DNA of 27,747 bases, taken from positions 1-27,747 of the forward strand of contig JAFYYO010000430.1 of the NCBI GenBank assembly GCA_017557475.1. Reading direction: 5' to 3'. The first letter of the stretch is position 1. Each line of letters opens with the position of its first letter. The notes under the pieces were generated by a model. That model was not told where the DNA came from, did not search any database, and was given only the letters and a program-made list of their open reading frames with translations. The translations under genes and the position numbers were made by a program. This DNA is from Bacteroidaceae bacterium (GTDB lineage Bacteria; Bacteroidota; Bacteroidia; Bacteroidales; Bacteroidaceae). Below are positions 1 to 10,600 of the stretch, one piece after another.

Positions 1-2678
1 AGTACTTCAAAAGCAGCTACAGGAGTTTCTCCTTCACTGATAATTACCTCCTTCTCAGCAGAGAGGGTGCTTCCATCAGCATAAGAAACCAAGCAATTGA
101 CCGTATAGGTTCCTGCCTCAGCAAAAGTAAAGGTCGGACTCATGCCGTGCAAGACTGGCATCTGTGTGTCGGCAACCGTCCATACCCACTCGGTTGCATC
201 GAGCAAGGTGTTGGCAGTAAGACGGAAAGGAATGCCAGGCATATGAGTTGTTGCTTCCTCTGTGATGCTTAGTGTTGGCGTTGCCGCAGTACCCGAGAAA
301 GGACTGTCATCTAAGGTAACCTGATGAGTGCCTATCGTAAAGAAGCTGGCATGTTTGCCGCTCACATACTCGCGCAACTTCGTCTCTCCATTTACTACGA
401 TGGTATCCATTGGCAAATATACCAACAGATCGGGTTGCAGGGCAGGAGCTGCAATTCGTACACGCATATTGTTCTTTATCTCAGCCTGTGTGCGAACTGT
501 CTTCCAGACACGAACCTCATCTAAACCGCCAATCCACCATTGGTTGATGTCTGCAGTACGACCGAACTGAAGATCACCAAAAGCAACGAGCCCCGAATAT
601 GTCTTAGAGGTAATCGTCCCCTTCTTAGCACCATTGACATAAAGTGTCAGCACGCTTCCGTTTATAACAATGGCAATGTGATTCCATTTGCCTAGAGCAG
701 AAAAGACACTGCTGACATTCAGACGGTCTGAGCCAGAGCTATCCCATCCTACGGATAGTGTTCCATCGCTGCTGTTATGGAAGAGGAACTTGCCCCAACC
801 AGGACCTACCTGATGCGTGTAGCTGACATTTCTGTCATTGCGCATCCAAAACTCAATGGTAGCTTTCCCCAGCATCTCGGAGATGGCATTGGGAATAGTG
901 ATGCCGCTCTCGTTCAACTCGACGATTTGATTATCTCCAGGTTGAGGTATCTGCGACACGACTGTATTTGAGGAAGCCGACTCCTGCTCGTATTGTCCTG
1001 CTTGATAAACGGCTCTAACCGTATAGACATCGGAAGCTCCAAGAGTAGGAGTAAAGCACGTCTGATCTGCTGGTATTTGGGCCACCAGACTTGTTCCCTC
1101 ATAGACATGATAACCTGTAAGCGTTAGGCTGGAAGCCTGTGGAGCCGACCATACAAGCACGCCATCCTCAAGGCTGAGGTTGGTAGGAGGATAAAGTTGC
1201 TCGCCCGGCACAATCACGCTGATAATAGTCTCACGTCCTCGATTCCTAATTGTTACATTCTTCTGCTCGAAGGGGATCTCCACACCTTCATTGTCTATCT
1301 CATAATTAATAATGGAGGCATTGTAGATTTGACCTGTACCTTTGGCATTCTCTGCCGTCTTGACGATGAAGAAGTACTTCAAAGGCTTTGTACGGTCCAC
1401 AGAGAAAGTCAAGTCTGTAAGGTCATAACCGAACTCCATCGGCTCATAATGCATGCCATCAACCCATCGCCCAAGCATAGGAACCTCAGGAGCAGGACTG
1501 GCACCCAGAGTATTGCCGGCATAGCGGAAGTGCTCAAAAGGAATCGTTCTCTCGGCTCTGGATGCATTCAAGTTCTCAGACACACCTGCAGAAAGCAAAA
1601 GCTCGCTTCGACGAGAATAATCCATTGTAATCTTGATGGTACGAAGAGGGCGGTAATCCTGACGGATGACGTAAGCACCAGGTGTCCAAGTCCAGACATC
1701 GTTGTTTACAGCAAAGCTATACTTGTAAGGGCAATAGATGAAGCCTTTGTTCTCCCAACCATCGCCCCAAGAGTTTGCAATAATCCATGCTCCAACCTCG
1801 TCTTCTTCTACCTCGCCAATGATGCCGTCGCTATCAAGGTCGAACTCAATGCGGTCATCGTATCCGCAAACTGTGAGAGCATGGTTGAAGGTGTCGCCCC
1901 ACTTCATCACATACTTCATATTGGTCACGCCTGCTGCATCGTTTGCATCGGAAGAAGGGATGTAGCCCCAAGTACCGTAAGCAGCCACACCTATGCCAGC
2001 CACACCGCCACCGTGCATTGTCTCGTCGCCGCTGTGGTTGTAGAGCCATTCCTTAAGTTCCTGCCTACCTTCGGGAGTGTTGGTAGGAGCAAGACTGAAG
2101 TCATAGGCCGACTTGTTCCACATAGCGCTGAACCACTTGTCGTAACCTTGCATCCAACCATAGTCGGGGTCGTCGTGAGTCTGAGGTCCGAAGAGTCTAC
2201 TATAGGTACGTCCGCCGTATGTGGGAACATTGGGGATGCCTATTGCTTTTGCCATTCCCTCTGTTGTGCTGGTCTGATAAGCCAACAGCCAAGTGAAGTG
2301 CGACGGATACTGATTCTCTGGCAGAGAAGCGTCGGCATCACGATAGCTGTTTATCTCATGCGTGAACTGATAACCAACACCTGCAGCCGAGCCGCAGGAG
2401 CCGCCATCCTGATTGAAGATAGGCGGGAAGTACTTGTCCTGCCCATTATAGACGTAAGGAGGCAATTGTGTCTGTGCTTTTGCCTTTCGGGCTTTGCGGC
2501 GAGCCACATAGTCGGCAGGCTGAGCCTTAGGACTAACATCATACTTAAGATTGGGAAAGACACTACGGTCTATCTTTACGACCTTGCCATCAGGCAAAGT
2601 GTAATCTTCTATTTGCGCCATTCCGCTAAGTGCTGGCATAAGACTTGCCACCAAAAGCAGACCCTTCAAGTTTCTCAT
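1..2678 (-). CDS. Secreted papain-like (C1 family) cysteine protease with Fn3, LamG and PKD modules; C-terminus cut off by window edge
   Basis: Reading the minus strand from the ATG at 2678-2676 gives 892 open codons running off the left edge. Residues 1-22 are a signal peptide (hydrophobic core, ending SGMAQ). A basic, propeptide-like stretch follows, then a papain-type core. The likely catalytic Cys95 lies in NQDGGSCGSAAG, His266 in FNHALTVCGYDD and Asn302 in IIANSWGDGW, matching the Cys-His-Asn order of C1 peptidases. Residues 280-291 form a canonical EF-hand-like loop (DLDSDGIIGEVE) between the His and the Asn. Downstream I see an Fn3-like domain (about 496-575), a LamG/concanavalin-like domain (about 580-733, with WNHIAIVINGSVLTLYVNG) and a PKD-like domain (about 803-886). 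It probably acts outside the cell, cutting protein or peptide after carbohydrate or surface binding. No clear TAnnTTTG promoter lies in the 83-base gap upstream, so readthrough past the terminator there is possible. The family call is firm; the substrate is unknown. Confidence 0.88.
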   Translation of the reverse strand, partial: MRNLKGLLLVASLMPALSGMAQIEDYTLPDGKVVKIDRSVFPNLKYDVSPKAQPADYVARRKARKAKAQTQLPPYVYNGQDKYFPPIFNQDGGSCGSAAGVGYQFTHEINSYRDADASLPENQYPSHFTWLLAYQTSTTEGMAKAIGIPNVPTYGGRTYSRLFGPQTHDDPDYGWMQGYDKWFSAMWNKSAYDFSLAPTNTPEGRQELKEWLYNHSGDETMHGGGVAGIGVAAYGTWGYIPSSDANDAAGVTNMKYVMKWGDTFNHALTVCGYDDRIEFDLDSDGIIGEVEEDEVGAWIIANSWGDGWENKGFIYCPYKYSFAVNNDVWTWTPGAYVIRQDYRPLRTIKITMDYSRRSELLLSAGVSENLNASRAERTIPFEHFRYAGNTLGASPAPEVPMLGRWVDGMHYEPMEFGYDLTDLTFSVDRTKPLKYFFIVKTAENAKGTGQIYNASIINYEIDNEGVEIPFEQKNVTIRNRGRETIISVIVPGEQLYPPTNLSLEDGVLVWSAPQASSLTLTGYHVYEGTSLVAQIPADQTCFTPTLGASDVYTVRAVYQAGQYEQESASSNTVVSQIPQPGDNQIVELNESGITIPNAISEMLGKATIEFWMRNDRNVSYTHQVGPGWGKFLFHNSSDGTLSVGWDSSGSDRLNVSSVFSALGKWNHIAIVINGSVLTLYVNGAKKGTITSKTYSGLVAFGDLQFGRTADINQWWIGGLDEVRVWKTVRTQAEIKNNMRVRIAAPALQPDLLVYLPMDTIVVNGETKLREYVSGKHASFFTIGTHQVTLDDSPFSGTAATPTLSITEEATTHMPGIPFRLTANTLLDATEWVWTVADTQMPVLHGMSPTFTFAEAGTYTVNCLVSYADGSTLSAEKEVIISEGETPVAAFEV

Positions 2679-2704
2679 ATAATAAACGTTATTTATATAT
2701 AAAG

Positions 2705-2742
2705 TAAAAAGGGAGCCTCCGGGTTTCCCCAAAGAGCTCCCT
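2705..2742 (-). terminator. Rho-independent terminator, probably bidirectional
   Basis: The arms AGGGAGC (2710-2716) and GCTCCCT (2736-2742) pair perfectly, with a further CCGGG/CCCC-type inner pairing. On the minus strand the hairpin is followed by five T (2709-2705), 20 bases past the stop of the 1508-residue gene. On the plus strand it is followed by CTTTT. It separates that gene from the cysteine protease gene. Confidence 0.8.
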
Positions 2743-2761
2743 CTTTTAATAGACTGGCTAT

Positions 2762-5700
2762 TTACTTAACCAGAACTTTCACGCCATTGAGGATGTACAT
2801 GCCCTTGCCCATAGTCTTCAGACTGTTGAGCGTTGCGCCTGTGCGGAGCAGCTTGCCGTCCATGCTGTAAACATTTCCGGGCTGGCTGATCTTACCAAGA
2901 GCAGTAGGAGCATCAATACCGTCGGCCTTGTCACCTGCCTCGTCGAGGAAGATAGCAAAGTCATAGTCATCATTGGTATCGAAGAGCGGGCAAATGTCGA
3001 GGTCGAGAACAACGGCACCAGCGCCCTCATAATAGGTCGTCTTGTCAAAGTCAGCAAGATTAGCTGCACATGCTGCATGGTTGCCAGAGAAGTAAATCTC
3101 ACGAGCAGCAAGATTATGGTTAGCGACGCAACCAATAAGGCCATTAATGGTATCGCCCTGGGCTACGAACTCGGGATTTGCAGCCACGGTGAACTTCATA
3201 GGTTCTGCATCGTCTTCATCGGCCATATAACTCAACGTGTCTCCAAAGATATAGAACACGGGTTCACCAGCTTTAATGGTCTGAATTTCCTTCACAGCCA
3301 AGAATGAGCCTTCGTCTTCAACAATGAATCTGCCAAGGCAAGTGTAGAGAGCGCCACCATCCTGAATCTCAGGAGTAAGATCAACTGCGCTAGTCCATCC
3401 ATTGATCTTACCGGGCTTGATATCCCTATAGAAGGTGAAGTCCTCGAGAGGTTCTTGACCAATCTCTTCTGCCTCGCAGATAACGAGACCTGAATTGGTA
3501 GTAGGATCTGTCGTACTCCATGTGCAGAATCTGCGGTTAGATTCTCCAGCATGCAGGTAGTTGAAGCTTACACCACCGAGGGTCTTAGCACTCAGCAAGC
3601 TTCTCTCATAACCGATTGCCTTGTATGTGCTGACGTCAGGAATGGTTCTCAGATAGATATTGTTCTGGTTGCCACTGGTACCGCCGACGAAGACATAGAG
3701 ACCTGTAGCCTTGTTCTGGATTACATAGGAAGGATCAGCCTTGTCCTTGCTTGCGGGAAGAACTGCCTTACCGACATTAGTATTGAAATCATCCTTGAAT
3801 GCATTGTAGCCCTCAGCAGCAGCAGCGAGGTCTTCTGCGGTCACATCCTTAAGGAGAACCTTGTTGGCTGTGTTGTAAGCCTCAAGGAGAGTTTGAGCTG
3901 CAGCAGATTCTACATTAACCGTTACAGGATAAATCTGGAACTCAGAAACGTGGAAGTAGGTAAACTTCGTGTTGTAGTCGGCAGCAGTCAAGTTTTCTGC
4001 GAACGGATCGAACTCGATATTGCTACCGCCGTCAGTACCATATCTGTTAGTCATAGAGAAGCGCAGATAGCTGTAGGAACCACCCAGGTCGATAGGCTGG
4101 CTGGTAGCGGGAGTTGAAGCGTTGACGTATGGAGTCTCCATGTAACCAATATTGGTCCAGTTCTCTGCATCATTACTACCTTGAACATACATACGAACGA
4201 CGTGGCCATTAGAGGTATTACGACGACCTACATATACCTGAATGAAACCAGATACGGGCTCTTCGAAGGCAACCTGCAGATAAGGAATTGCACAATATGT
4301 CTTTGAGTAATCACTGTGCCAATAGGTTGAGAAATCGTTGTCGATGAGACAATTGGTCTCGAGTTTCTGACCGTCATTGCCGGGATAAGAAGCGTTACTT
4401 GAGAACTGAGAAGCCTTGGTGATAAGGCCCTTGCCCTTCGCAGTAACACACAAATCGAGAGCCATACCCATATTCTCCTTCACATCCTGGAAGAGAGGAG
4501 TATAATCGGCTTCGTCTGACTCAGCAGTTTCAACCTCAATGAAGCGGAACTTGCTGGCATCCTTGTCTTCAATTGCGTCGTCGTTCATGAAGAACAAGCG
4601 ATCGCCATCGCGAAGGTCTTCACCGCCAATAGCTTCAAGCCATTGATAGGTCACTTCGACATCTTCACCATCTTCATTCTGTTCGGTTACTTCTTCTGAC
4701 TCTAATTTAGCAGCAGTTACGAAAGTACCCCACATAGTCTGCTGATCCTCTTGAGTAAGATTGTCGCATTTGTCGCCACCTTCTTTACTGAAGCCGTAGT
4801 CATCAAACATTTCTTCTGTTGGGTACATGATACGATACCACTTGTCTGTCTCGATACCGTTGGCCTGACTCAAGAAGCTCTTCTTCATAGCCTTGAACAT
4901 TGCTATGTACTGGCGAATCTGAGCATCGGTGTAATTACCTGCTTCATCATAAGCCTTGACTTCATTATAAAGATTAGTGAAGTCGTTGACAGTAGACATG
5001 TCAGACCACTGACCTGGGTTGTTACCTTCTTTGACACATGTGGTTGCGTCTTTATATGTTACCAAAGCTGCACGCAGTTCAGCGGGATCGATGATACCTG
5101 CTTCCAGGAATGCATTGTATGCATCCAGCAGAGCCTGATAAACTTCAGGAGTGATGTCCTCGTCGGCTACAGCAAGGTTTTCGTAATAAACAGTCTCAAG
5201 ATTCTCGGCAACCTCACCCATCTGAATGAACTGAGAGTTCGGATTTGCTCTTTGTGTAAAGAACTGAATCTCGGCTGCATGCCAGAAAGTACGGAAGCTG
5301 TAATCCTTATATGCAGTATCATAAACAAGAATACGTATATACGGATAAGAATCCTCTACAGTGATAGGAACGAAGTTCTCTGCACCCGCATCAGTATTCT
5401 CAAGTGTTATGTCAGCAATAAGTTCCCAATCCTCATCTTCGTTCTTCAGGTTATCTGTACCCAAGATTACTAAACTCTTAACACGGTCGTTGTCAGCACC
5501 AGCTCTTTCGCGGAGATAGAAAATGACTTCGCCAACCATATCTGCCATACCGGAGATTTGCAGATAGTGGTATTCGTTGCCTTCGTACACCATCTTGTTA
5601 TCGTTATTTGAGCTATGCCAACTGGTGTGCCAGAATGTCGATCCATCATTATCAATCAGGTATTCGAGGTGCTGACCTTCGGACTCGTCACTGTGAGGGC

Positions 5701-7288
5701 TGGAAAGTTGAGAAGCAGAGGCTATATAGTTTGTACGGATAGAGTCCTTTGCAAGTACCATAGCTTCGTAAACTTGTTCACGCAACTTCTGGTTCTGAGC
5801 TACCAGAAGGTCATGATTCCTAATAACGGGGAACTGTGCGAGGATTTCTTCTACCTCCTCTTCGGAGACAGGCTCAAGATACCATTCGCTGGCACCACCG
5901 TCATCGCTATACTTGCTTTTACCTGCGGTGCTCGCCCAGAAACTAACCACCAAATCCTTGCCTGAGTCAACACCCTTGTTGTGGCCCAGTTGATGAACGT
6001 AATCGCCACTATGTCTGGTACCGCTGGCAAGACGGATATTAAAGAGATCCTTGAGTTCATCTTCAACATAATCTTGATCAGCATAGTCGAACACAACATG
6101 ACTTGCATCGTCAACGTCTGTTGTGAGGTGCATGCGGTTATCTGCACCGGGAGATTCAGAGAGGCTGATGTATTGCTCCATGCCGACATTCCAGATTGCT
6201 ATGCTGTCGCCGTGCTGTTCGAGTTTCCATATCTGGTTGGCATAGTTGCTCTTGAGTGTACCATAAGCGCCATAACCCATATTCTCCTCATCGAAGGGAG
6301 CAAGGAGAACCTTGTCAACATATCCAGACTCTGATGCTTCTGACTCGTAGCGCAAATCGGAGATGATGCGATAGTAGCCGTCGCCCATATCACGAAGCGT
6401 GTATGGCTGCTCACTGTCGAGCACAGCTTGGAAGAGAGAGTCAGCTTGTGCGCTCAAAGCTTCAGCACCTTCCACAGTTAGGCCGCCGAGTTCAGCGTCG
6501 ATAGAATACTCGTCAACCAGGTCGAGCAGCTCAAGGAACTTATCGTAAGTCTCCCAATCACGCATCTGCCCGTACTCGGCTTCACCGTCTCTATCACACA
6601 TATTCATTCCTTCGCCATCGTAATCCCCTAAATATTCTAAATACTTCGTGTAGATTGCATCAAGTATACCACTAATTACTGTGAAATCCGAAGGAGATTC
6701 GAACGTCCAGATATAAGCAGGTTCGTAGCTGTAGCAGGGAACGAGGTTACCAGCGTCATCATACACAGGTTCGTTTTCCTCCCCAATCTCATAGGTCCAG
6801 AAAGCACGACCTGCGTCTGCCCAACTGCTAGTGCCATAGGCAGTGTTGCAGGAACGAATGGCAATCTTGCCAGACTCGTTCATATAGGGCACTTGGCGTT
6901 CCCAGTCATTACGGTTGTTACTACCGTCAAGACGGAATGAACCATAGTGTAGGACGCACACACTATTCTCCAGTGTACTGTTGGAGAAGTGGGAACCTGT
7001 TCCTGGGTCTATATTAAGACCAACATCATACAGGGCACCTCCAGAAGTCTTTGTTACATGGAACAAATCAACGAGTTCCTCATCTTCGAATACAGCAAGT
7101 TTACCTTGGCTGGTAATGTAATACTTTACACCATCAACTTCTGTCGTAATGAAGTAATCCCTGCCATCTTTGATTGAATTCATTGCAGCCTGATACTCTG
7201 ATTCAGGAGGATCCTGAGCAAAAGCACTGCTGCTAAATGTGATGAATTGAACAAGCAACGTCATCACTAACAAGTAAAACTTTCTCAT
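2762..7288 (-). CDS. Very large secreted lectin/discoidin mosaic protein (1508 aa)
   Basis: The protein starts with a signal peptide (1-24, ending SSAFA). The N-terminal module (about 25-200) is clearly paralogous to the N-terminus of the 1463-residue protein at 11281: both carry a TEVDG.KYY segment, then an IR(S/T)CNT.Y segment and an FWTY segment. A second lectin-like stretch (about 300-475) resembles ricin-type folds in its Y..I and WKLE repeats. Two F5/8 type C (discoidin) domains follow, at about 520-680 (EYLIDNDGSTFWHTSW) and about 950-1125 (NCLIDNDFSTYWHSDYS). Helical FIVAR-like linkers and a further lectin-like region lie between and after them. The C-terminus has the VYSMDGKLL...GKGMYILNG motif. 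I see no catalytic domain, so a glycan- or surface-binding role is the inference. It has its own -7 element at 7357-7364. At 1508 residues it is unusually long for a protein without a visible enzyme domain. Confidence 0.9.
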   Translation of the reverse strand: MRKFYLLVMTLLVQFITFSSSAFAQDPPESEYQAAMNSIKDGRDYFITTEVDGVKYYITSQGKLAVFEDEELVDLFHVTKTSGGALYDVGLNIDPGTGSHFSNSTLENSVCVLHYGSFRLDGSNNRNDWERQVPYMNESGKIAIRSCNTAYGTSSWADAGRAFWTYEIGEENEPVYDDAGNLVPCYSYEPAYIWTFESPSDFTVISGILDAIYTKYLEYLGDYDGEGMNMCDRDGEAEYGQMRDWETYDKFLELLDLVDEYSIDAELGGLTVEGAEALSAQADSLFQAVLDSEQPYTLRDMGDGYYRIISDLRYESEASESGYVDKVLLAPFDEENMGYGAYGTLKSNYANQIWKLEQHGDSIAIWNVGMEQYISLSESPGADNRMHLTTDVDDASHVVFDYADQDYVEDELKDLFNIRLASGTRHSGDYVHQLGHNKGVDSGKDLVVSFWASTAGKSKYSDDGGASEWYLEPVSEEEVEEILAQFPVIRNHDLLVAQNQKLREQVYEAMVLAKDSIRTNYIASASQLSSPHSDESEGQHLEYLIDNDGSTFWHTSWHSSNNDNKMVYEGNEYHYLQISGMADMVGEVIFYLRERAGADNDRVKSLVILGTDNLKNEDEDWELIADITLENTDAGAENFVPITVEDSYPYIRILVYDTAYKDYSFRTFWHAAEIQFFTQRANPNSQFIQMGEVAENLETVYYENLAVADEDITPEVYQALLDAYNAFLEAGIIDPAELRAALVTYKDATTCVKEGNNPGQWSDMSTVNDFTNLYNEVKAYDEAGNYTDAQIRQYIAMFKAMKKSFLSQANGIETDKWYRIMYPTEEMFDDYGFSKEGGDKCDNLTQEDQQTMWGTFVTAAKLESEEVTEQNEDGEDVEVTYQWLEAIGGEDLRDGDRLFFMNDDAIEDKDASKFRFIEVETAESDEADYTPLFQDVKENMGMALDLCVTAKGKGLITKASQFSSNASYPGNDGQKLETNCLIDNDFSTYWHSDYSKTYCAIPYLQVAFEEPVSGFIQVYVGRRNTSNGHVVRMYVQGSNDAENWTNIGYMETPYVNASTPATSQPIDLGGSYSYLRFSMTNRYGTDGGSNIEFDPFAENLTAADYNTKFTYFHVSEFQIYPVTVNVESAAAQTLLEAYNTANKVLLKDVTAEDLAAAAEGYNAFKDDFNTNVGKAVLPASKDKADPSYVIQNKATGLYVFVGGTSGNQNNIYLRTIPDVSTYKAIGYERSLLSAKTLGGVSFNYLHAGESNRRFCTWSTTDPTTNSGLVICEAEEIGQEPLEDFTFYRDIKPGKINGWTSAVDLTPEIQDGGALYTCLGRFIVEDEGSFLAVKEIQTIKAGEPVFYIFGDTLSYMADEDDAEPMKFTVAANPEFVAQGDTINGLIGCVANHNLAAREIYFSGNHAACAANLADFDKTTYYEGAGAVVLDLDICPLFDTNDDYDFAIFLDEAGDKADGIDAPTALGKISQPGNVYSMDGKLLRTGATLNSLKTMGKGMYILNGVKVLVK

Positions 7289-7356
7289 TGTTTGAATAAT
7301 TTAGGTTTTAGTTAATAATATGTTTATTTTAGGTTGAAAATACAACATTTCCTTCG

Positions 7357-7364
7357 CAAAGTTA
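7357..7364 (-). promoter_or_regulatory. Bacteroidetes-type -7 element for the 1508-aa gene
   Basis: The minus strand reads TAACTTTG, a perfect TAnnTTTG match, 68 bases upstream of the start codon at 7288. I do not see a TTG at the expected -33 distance, so this is a half-match. The long A/T-rich leader is typical of this phylum. Confidence 0.6.
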
Positions 7365-7456
7365 AAATTTATGCCGGAATTCTACATCATTATCCTAACA
7401 TTTTTTTCTTCTTCTTAAGTATTTTTAACAGAATTGGACACAAAAGAGGAGAAGTT

Positions 7457-7473
7457 CCTGCTTTGAGAGCAGG
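7457..7473. repeat. Small perfect inverted repeat in intergenic region
   Basis: CCTGCT-TTGAG-AGCAGG forms a perfect 6-bp stem with a 5-base loop in the 340-base gap between the 1508-aa and CotH genes. It is followed on the plus strand by TAAATTTT. It could be a weak transcription stop or a regulator site; nothing in the sequence decides which. Confidence 0.4.
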
Positions 7474-7500
7474 TAAATTTTCCCACATTATATATAATAT

Positions 7501-7540
7501 AAGGCGCGCGATGTTTTTCGACAAAGCACGCCTTATTTTC
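7501..7540. terminator. Probable hairpin terminator downstream of the CotH gene
   Basis: AAGGCGCGC (7501-7509) pairs with GCACGCCTT (7526-7534) with one mismatch. The plus strand continues ATTTTC; the minus strand continues into an AT-rich run (ATATTATATAT). It lies about 95 bases beyond the CotH stop codon, past repeat array A, and could end that transcript. The U-tract on the minus strand is poor, so confidence is moderate. Confidence 0.5.
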
Positions 7541-7624
7541 AAACCAGGCACGGCTAATTGCCAAACTAAACACGTCTAATTGGCCAACTAGGCACGGCTA
7601 ATTGGCCAACTAGGCACGCTTAGT
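7537..7624. repeat. Intergenic 22-bp-period repeat array A (4 units)
   Basis: Four head-to-tail units lie at 7537-7558, 7559-7580, 7581-7602 and 7603-7624, each exactly 22 bases with no spacer. The shared core is CAACTAGGCACGGCTAAT with variants. Units 3 and 4 are identical over their first 16 bases. The array ends four bases before the CotH stop codon (7629-7631, minus strand). The units match those of arrays B and C: A3 and the first unit of array C differ at only three of 22 positions. Since 22 is not a multiple of 3, the array is not coding. Function unknown. Confidence 0.85.
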
Positions 7625-7628
7625 TTTC

Positions 7629-10600
7629 CTACTTAACGAGAACTTTCTTGCCGCCCTTGATGACAATGCCCTTGAAGCGGCTGTCCACGCGCTGTCCGGC
7701 AAGGTTGTAGAGGGCGTTCCCACGAAGGTCTTTAAGGTCCTTAGAGTCTTTAGCATCTGCAAGGCTGATGCCGTCCACGATAGACTCGAAGATGCGGAAA
7801 GTGGAACCATTGTCCGTCGTGCTTCTCGCATCGTTCCAGAACTTCAGCGGACCACCGCCTCCTCCGAACTGATTGATACATGTGTATTCGGTTCCAGGCA
7901 CACGCAGGACGAAGCCATCTCGGTTGGGAATCAAGTCCCAAGAATACTCGCCAGAACGCATCACTGCCAAATCTCCGACTGCCGTAAGCGACTCGCTGAA
8001 ACCGCTGCTACGATTGTAAACGACGACATGATAGGGGTCTCCGCCAAATGCCCACAAGTAGGGGTTGGAGAAGAGTTCATCCTCGGTAGCATCACTAACA
8101 GGATAATAGGGTTCGCTCTCTTGGCGGGCAACGTAGTAATCGCTGCGGATGGTCATATCGTACCAGTAGATGTCTGTCTCATTGGAAGAGAAGAAGAAAG
8201 GACCTTCCCACTGCACTTCGTAATCGATGGTTGTATCCTCCGTGATTTGATAAGGGATATCGTAGGGCTCCAAGAGTTTGACGAATGCATTTTTCCATTG
8301 GCTGGAAGGTGCAGGAGGCTCTGCTCCACTCGGCATCTGACGAGTCTCCGAACCTACAACTTCGCCATTGAAGATGTATCGGTTGGTGACTGTAAGCAAC
8401 GACTGCGAAGCCAATGCGAGGGCTTCAGTCGGGTCGAAGTCGCCAGCTTCCTCTATCATAAAGCGGTTGCCAGCATCGGGAGAGCTGTAATCATTTATAA
8501 CAAGGATTGAGGTGTTGTGATTGAAGTAGAGTGTCTGGCCATAGTCGCTGGTACATGTCAACATGTAGAGATATGAGCCATTGGGTTTCGTAGGATCGAA
8601 AGTGATGGGTGTGCCAAGCATGTTCACCCAAGTACCATTGTTATTGTAGGCCAGATACATCTTCGTAACTGGACTGTAGATGTAATTCTGTCCTTCAATG
8701 GTAATGATGGCAAACTGAAATTCCTCGTCCGTCGCATCCCATCGTTGCTGCTCTGTAGTGAGACCTGTGTGGTCTTCTGTCAATACCAAAGCACCACGCT
8801 CGCAACTGATGTAGTAAAGTTTGTCGTTAGCGAACTCGATGGGTTCAGCAGGTTCTGGTATCTCGGGACGGACGCCGTTGATGATGTCGTTGTAGATTTG
8901 CGTTGTGCGCGACTCAAGCCATGTAGCAGCCTTTAGTGCCTGTTGAGCATAGTTAGTATTGTCTCCCCACTTCGAGCGATTATCGTCGAAAGAGTACTTT
9001 GCAAAGTCGTAGTAATCCTGGCAGTACTCGAGGAGCTCCTGCAAACCGTTGTTCATGAACTCTTCCCACAGTTCGGTATAGACATCGTTGAGCGGCTCAT
9101 ACTTCCAGCGAAGGTCGCGAATGAAGTCGCGCACCTCGAACGCAGGCATATCAATCCAGTAGTTGTCGGTAGCTCTGCTCATGAAATAGGTCTTATTCTG
9201 CTCGTAGCCAAAGCACCAGTCGAGGTCCCAAACAGGACCAAAGATATACTTGCTATCATCGTCTTCGTAGTTCTCACGATAACAGAAAGTGCTCTTCGGA
9301 TGATAGAACTCGTAATTGAGCGTCAGTTCGTTCACCATCATAAAGCGAACGAGTTGCTCAATATCGACGTATCTCGAGATGTCCTGTCCGCGATAGAGTG
9401 CCGTCAGGAAGCGGTTGAAGTCCGTTTCGATGATTTCAGGTGTCAGGCTCGTTATCGTCGTCGGGTCGGAGAAGTCGGGCTCCTTAATGTTGATAGGCAG
9501 ACCATAAGGACTGGAACGGAACTTATATGCCTCATCGTAGTAGGAGTCCAACTCGAGCATAGCAGCTGCTGTCTCATCGGCAATATCAACGCTATTGTTC
9601 GAGAAGCCGACCTTCTCTGTGAAGTTGTAACTGCCACGATACTCGCCGTTGAGGTACAAATCAACAGGAACGATATGGTTGGCACCAGAAGCTCCCATCA
9701 GGTTGGCAGCCTTCATGCCGATGGCATTCGACATCAACGAACCTGTCTGATAGTTGGAAAGCAGCACCCACGACCTGCCCTTTGTCATACCCAGAGGCTT
9801 TAGCTTCTCGGCAAACTTCAGTCGATAAGGCTTCTTCGGCCAGCTCCAGCTACTATTGCCTCTGCCCTTGATCTGCACAGGAGTAGCATCCATCGACGGG
9901 AAGATGCCGTGACCATCGATGGTGATGGTAGCATTCTTGTACTCTGTCTTGCTGGTAATCGACAGTCCGTCTTCTGTGTCGATGTAGATGGTGGGCACCT
10001 CTGCCCTATCTGTCAGCCAATCGATGTGAACACGCATGCCTCGTCCATAAGGCTGCATCGAATAAGTCTCACCCTTTGTATCACTCTGTGGTAACAATAT
10101 CGTGCATCCTGTTCGAGCCACAAGATAGTAGATGTCTTTGTCGAAACGCAGGCGTTCACCAATATCTTCTTGAAGTCTGCCATCCACATAGACATGCACA
10201 TCTTCATCGGAGACGCCGAATGTGGGCGTCAAGCGTTTGCCGATGGCACCTATAGAAGCAGAAACAGTATCCTCCTCTATTACACAATTTACGGCACCGA
10301 AAAGTTGGTCGTTGGTCTTCTTGCTGAACTTGAAAGTGTCGAAAGTCGGGAAGTCCGGCTTCTGCTCACTCACAGAATCAACATCGTCAAGGTTATAAGT
10401 GAAGTTCTGACCGATGTTAGTCTCGATGACGAGCTGCCCGCCTTGCTCTGTTTGGTTGGTGACATACTCGAGCGGATAGGCCTCAACACGGCCATCTTTA
10501 AGGTAAACGTGCAGAGCTTCAGGGAAGACGATTGGAGCATACTCATTAGTAAGATTCCCGGGATCTGTGCCTGGGTCGGTGCCTGAGCCATCCTTATTAT

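Noticed and set aside
1197..2702. 501-codon open frame on the plus strand
   Set aside because: It is antisense to the papain-like protease, whose frame has a signal peptide, catalytic motifs and recognisable domains. The antisense product has no recognisable domain and lacks any promoter.
7334..7579. 81-codon plus-strand frame in the gap upstream of the 1508-aa gene
   Set aside because: It covers the -7 element, two hairpins and repeat array A; composition is that of AT-rich non-coding DNA.
8943..9803. 286-codon plus-strand frame inside the CotH gene
   Set aside because: It lies wholly antisense to the CotH domain, which has clear family motifs.
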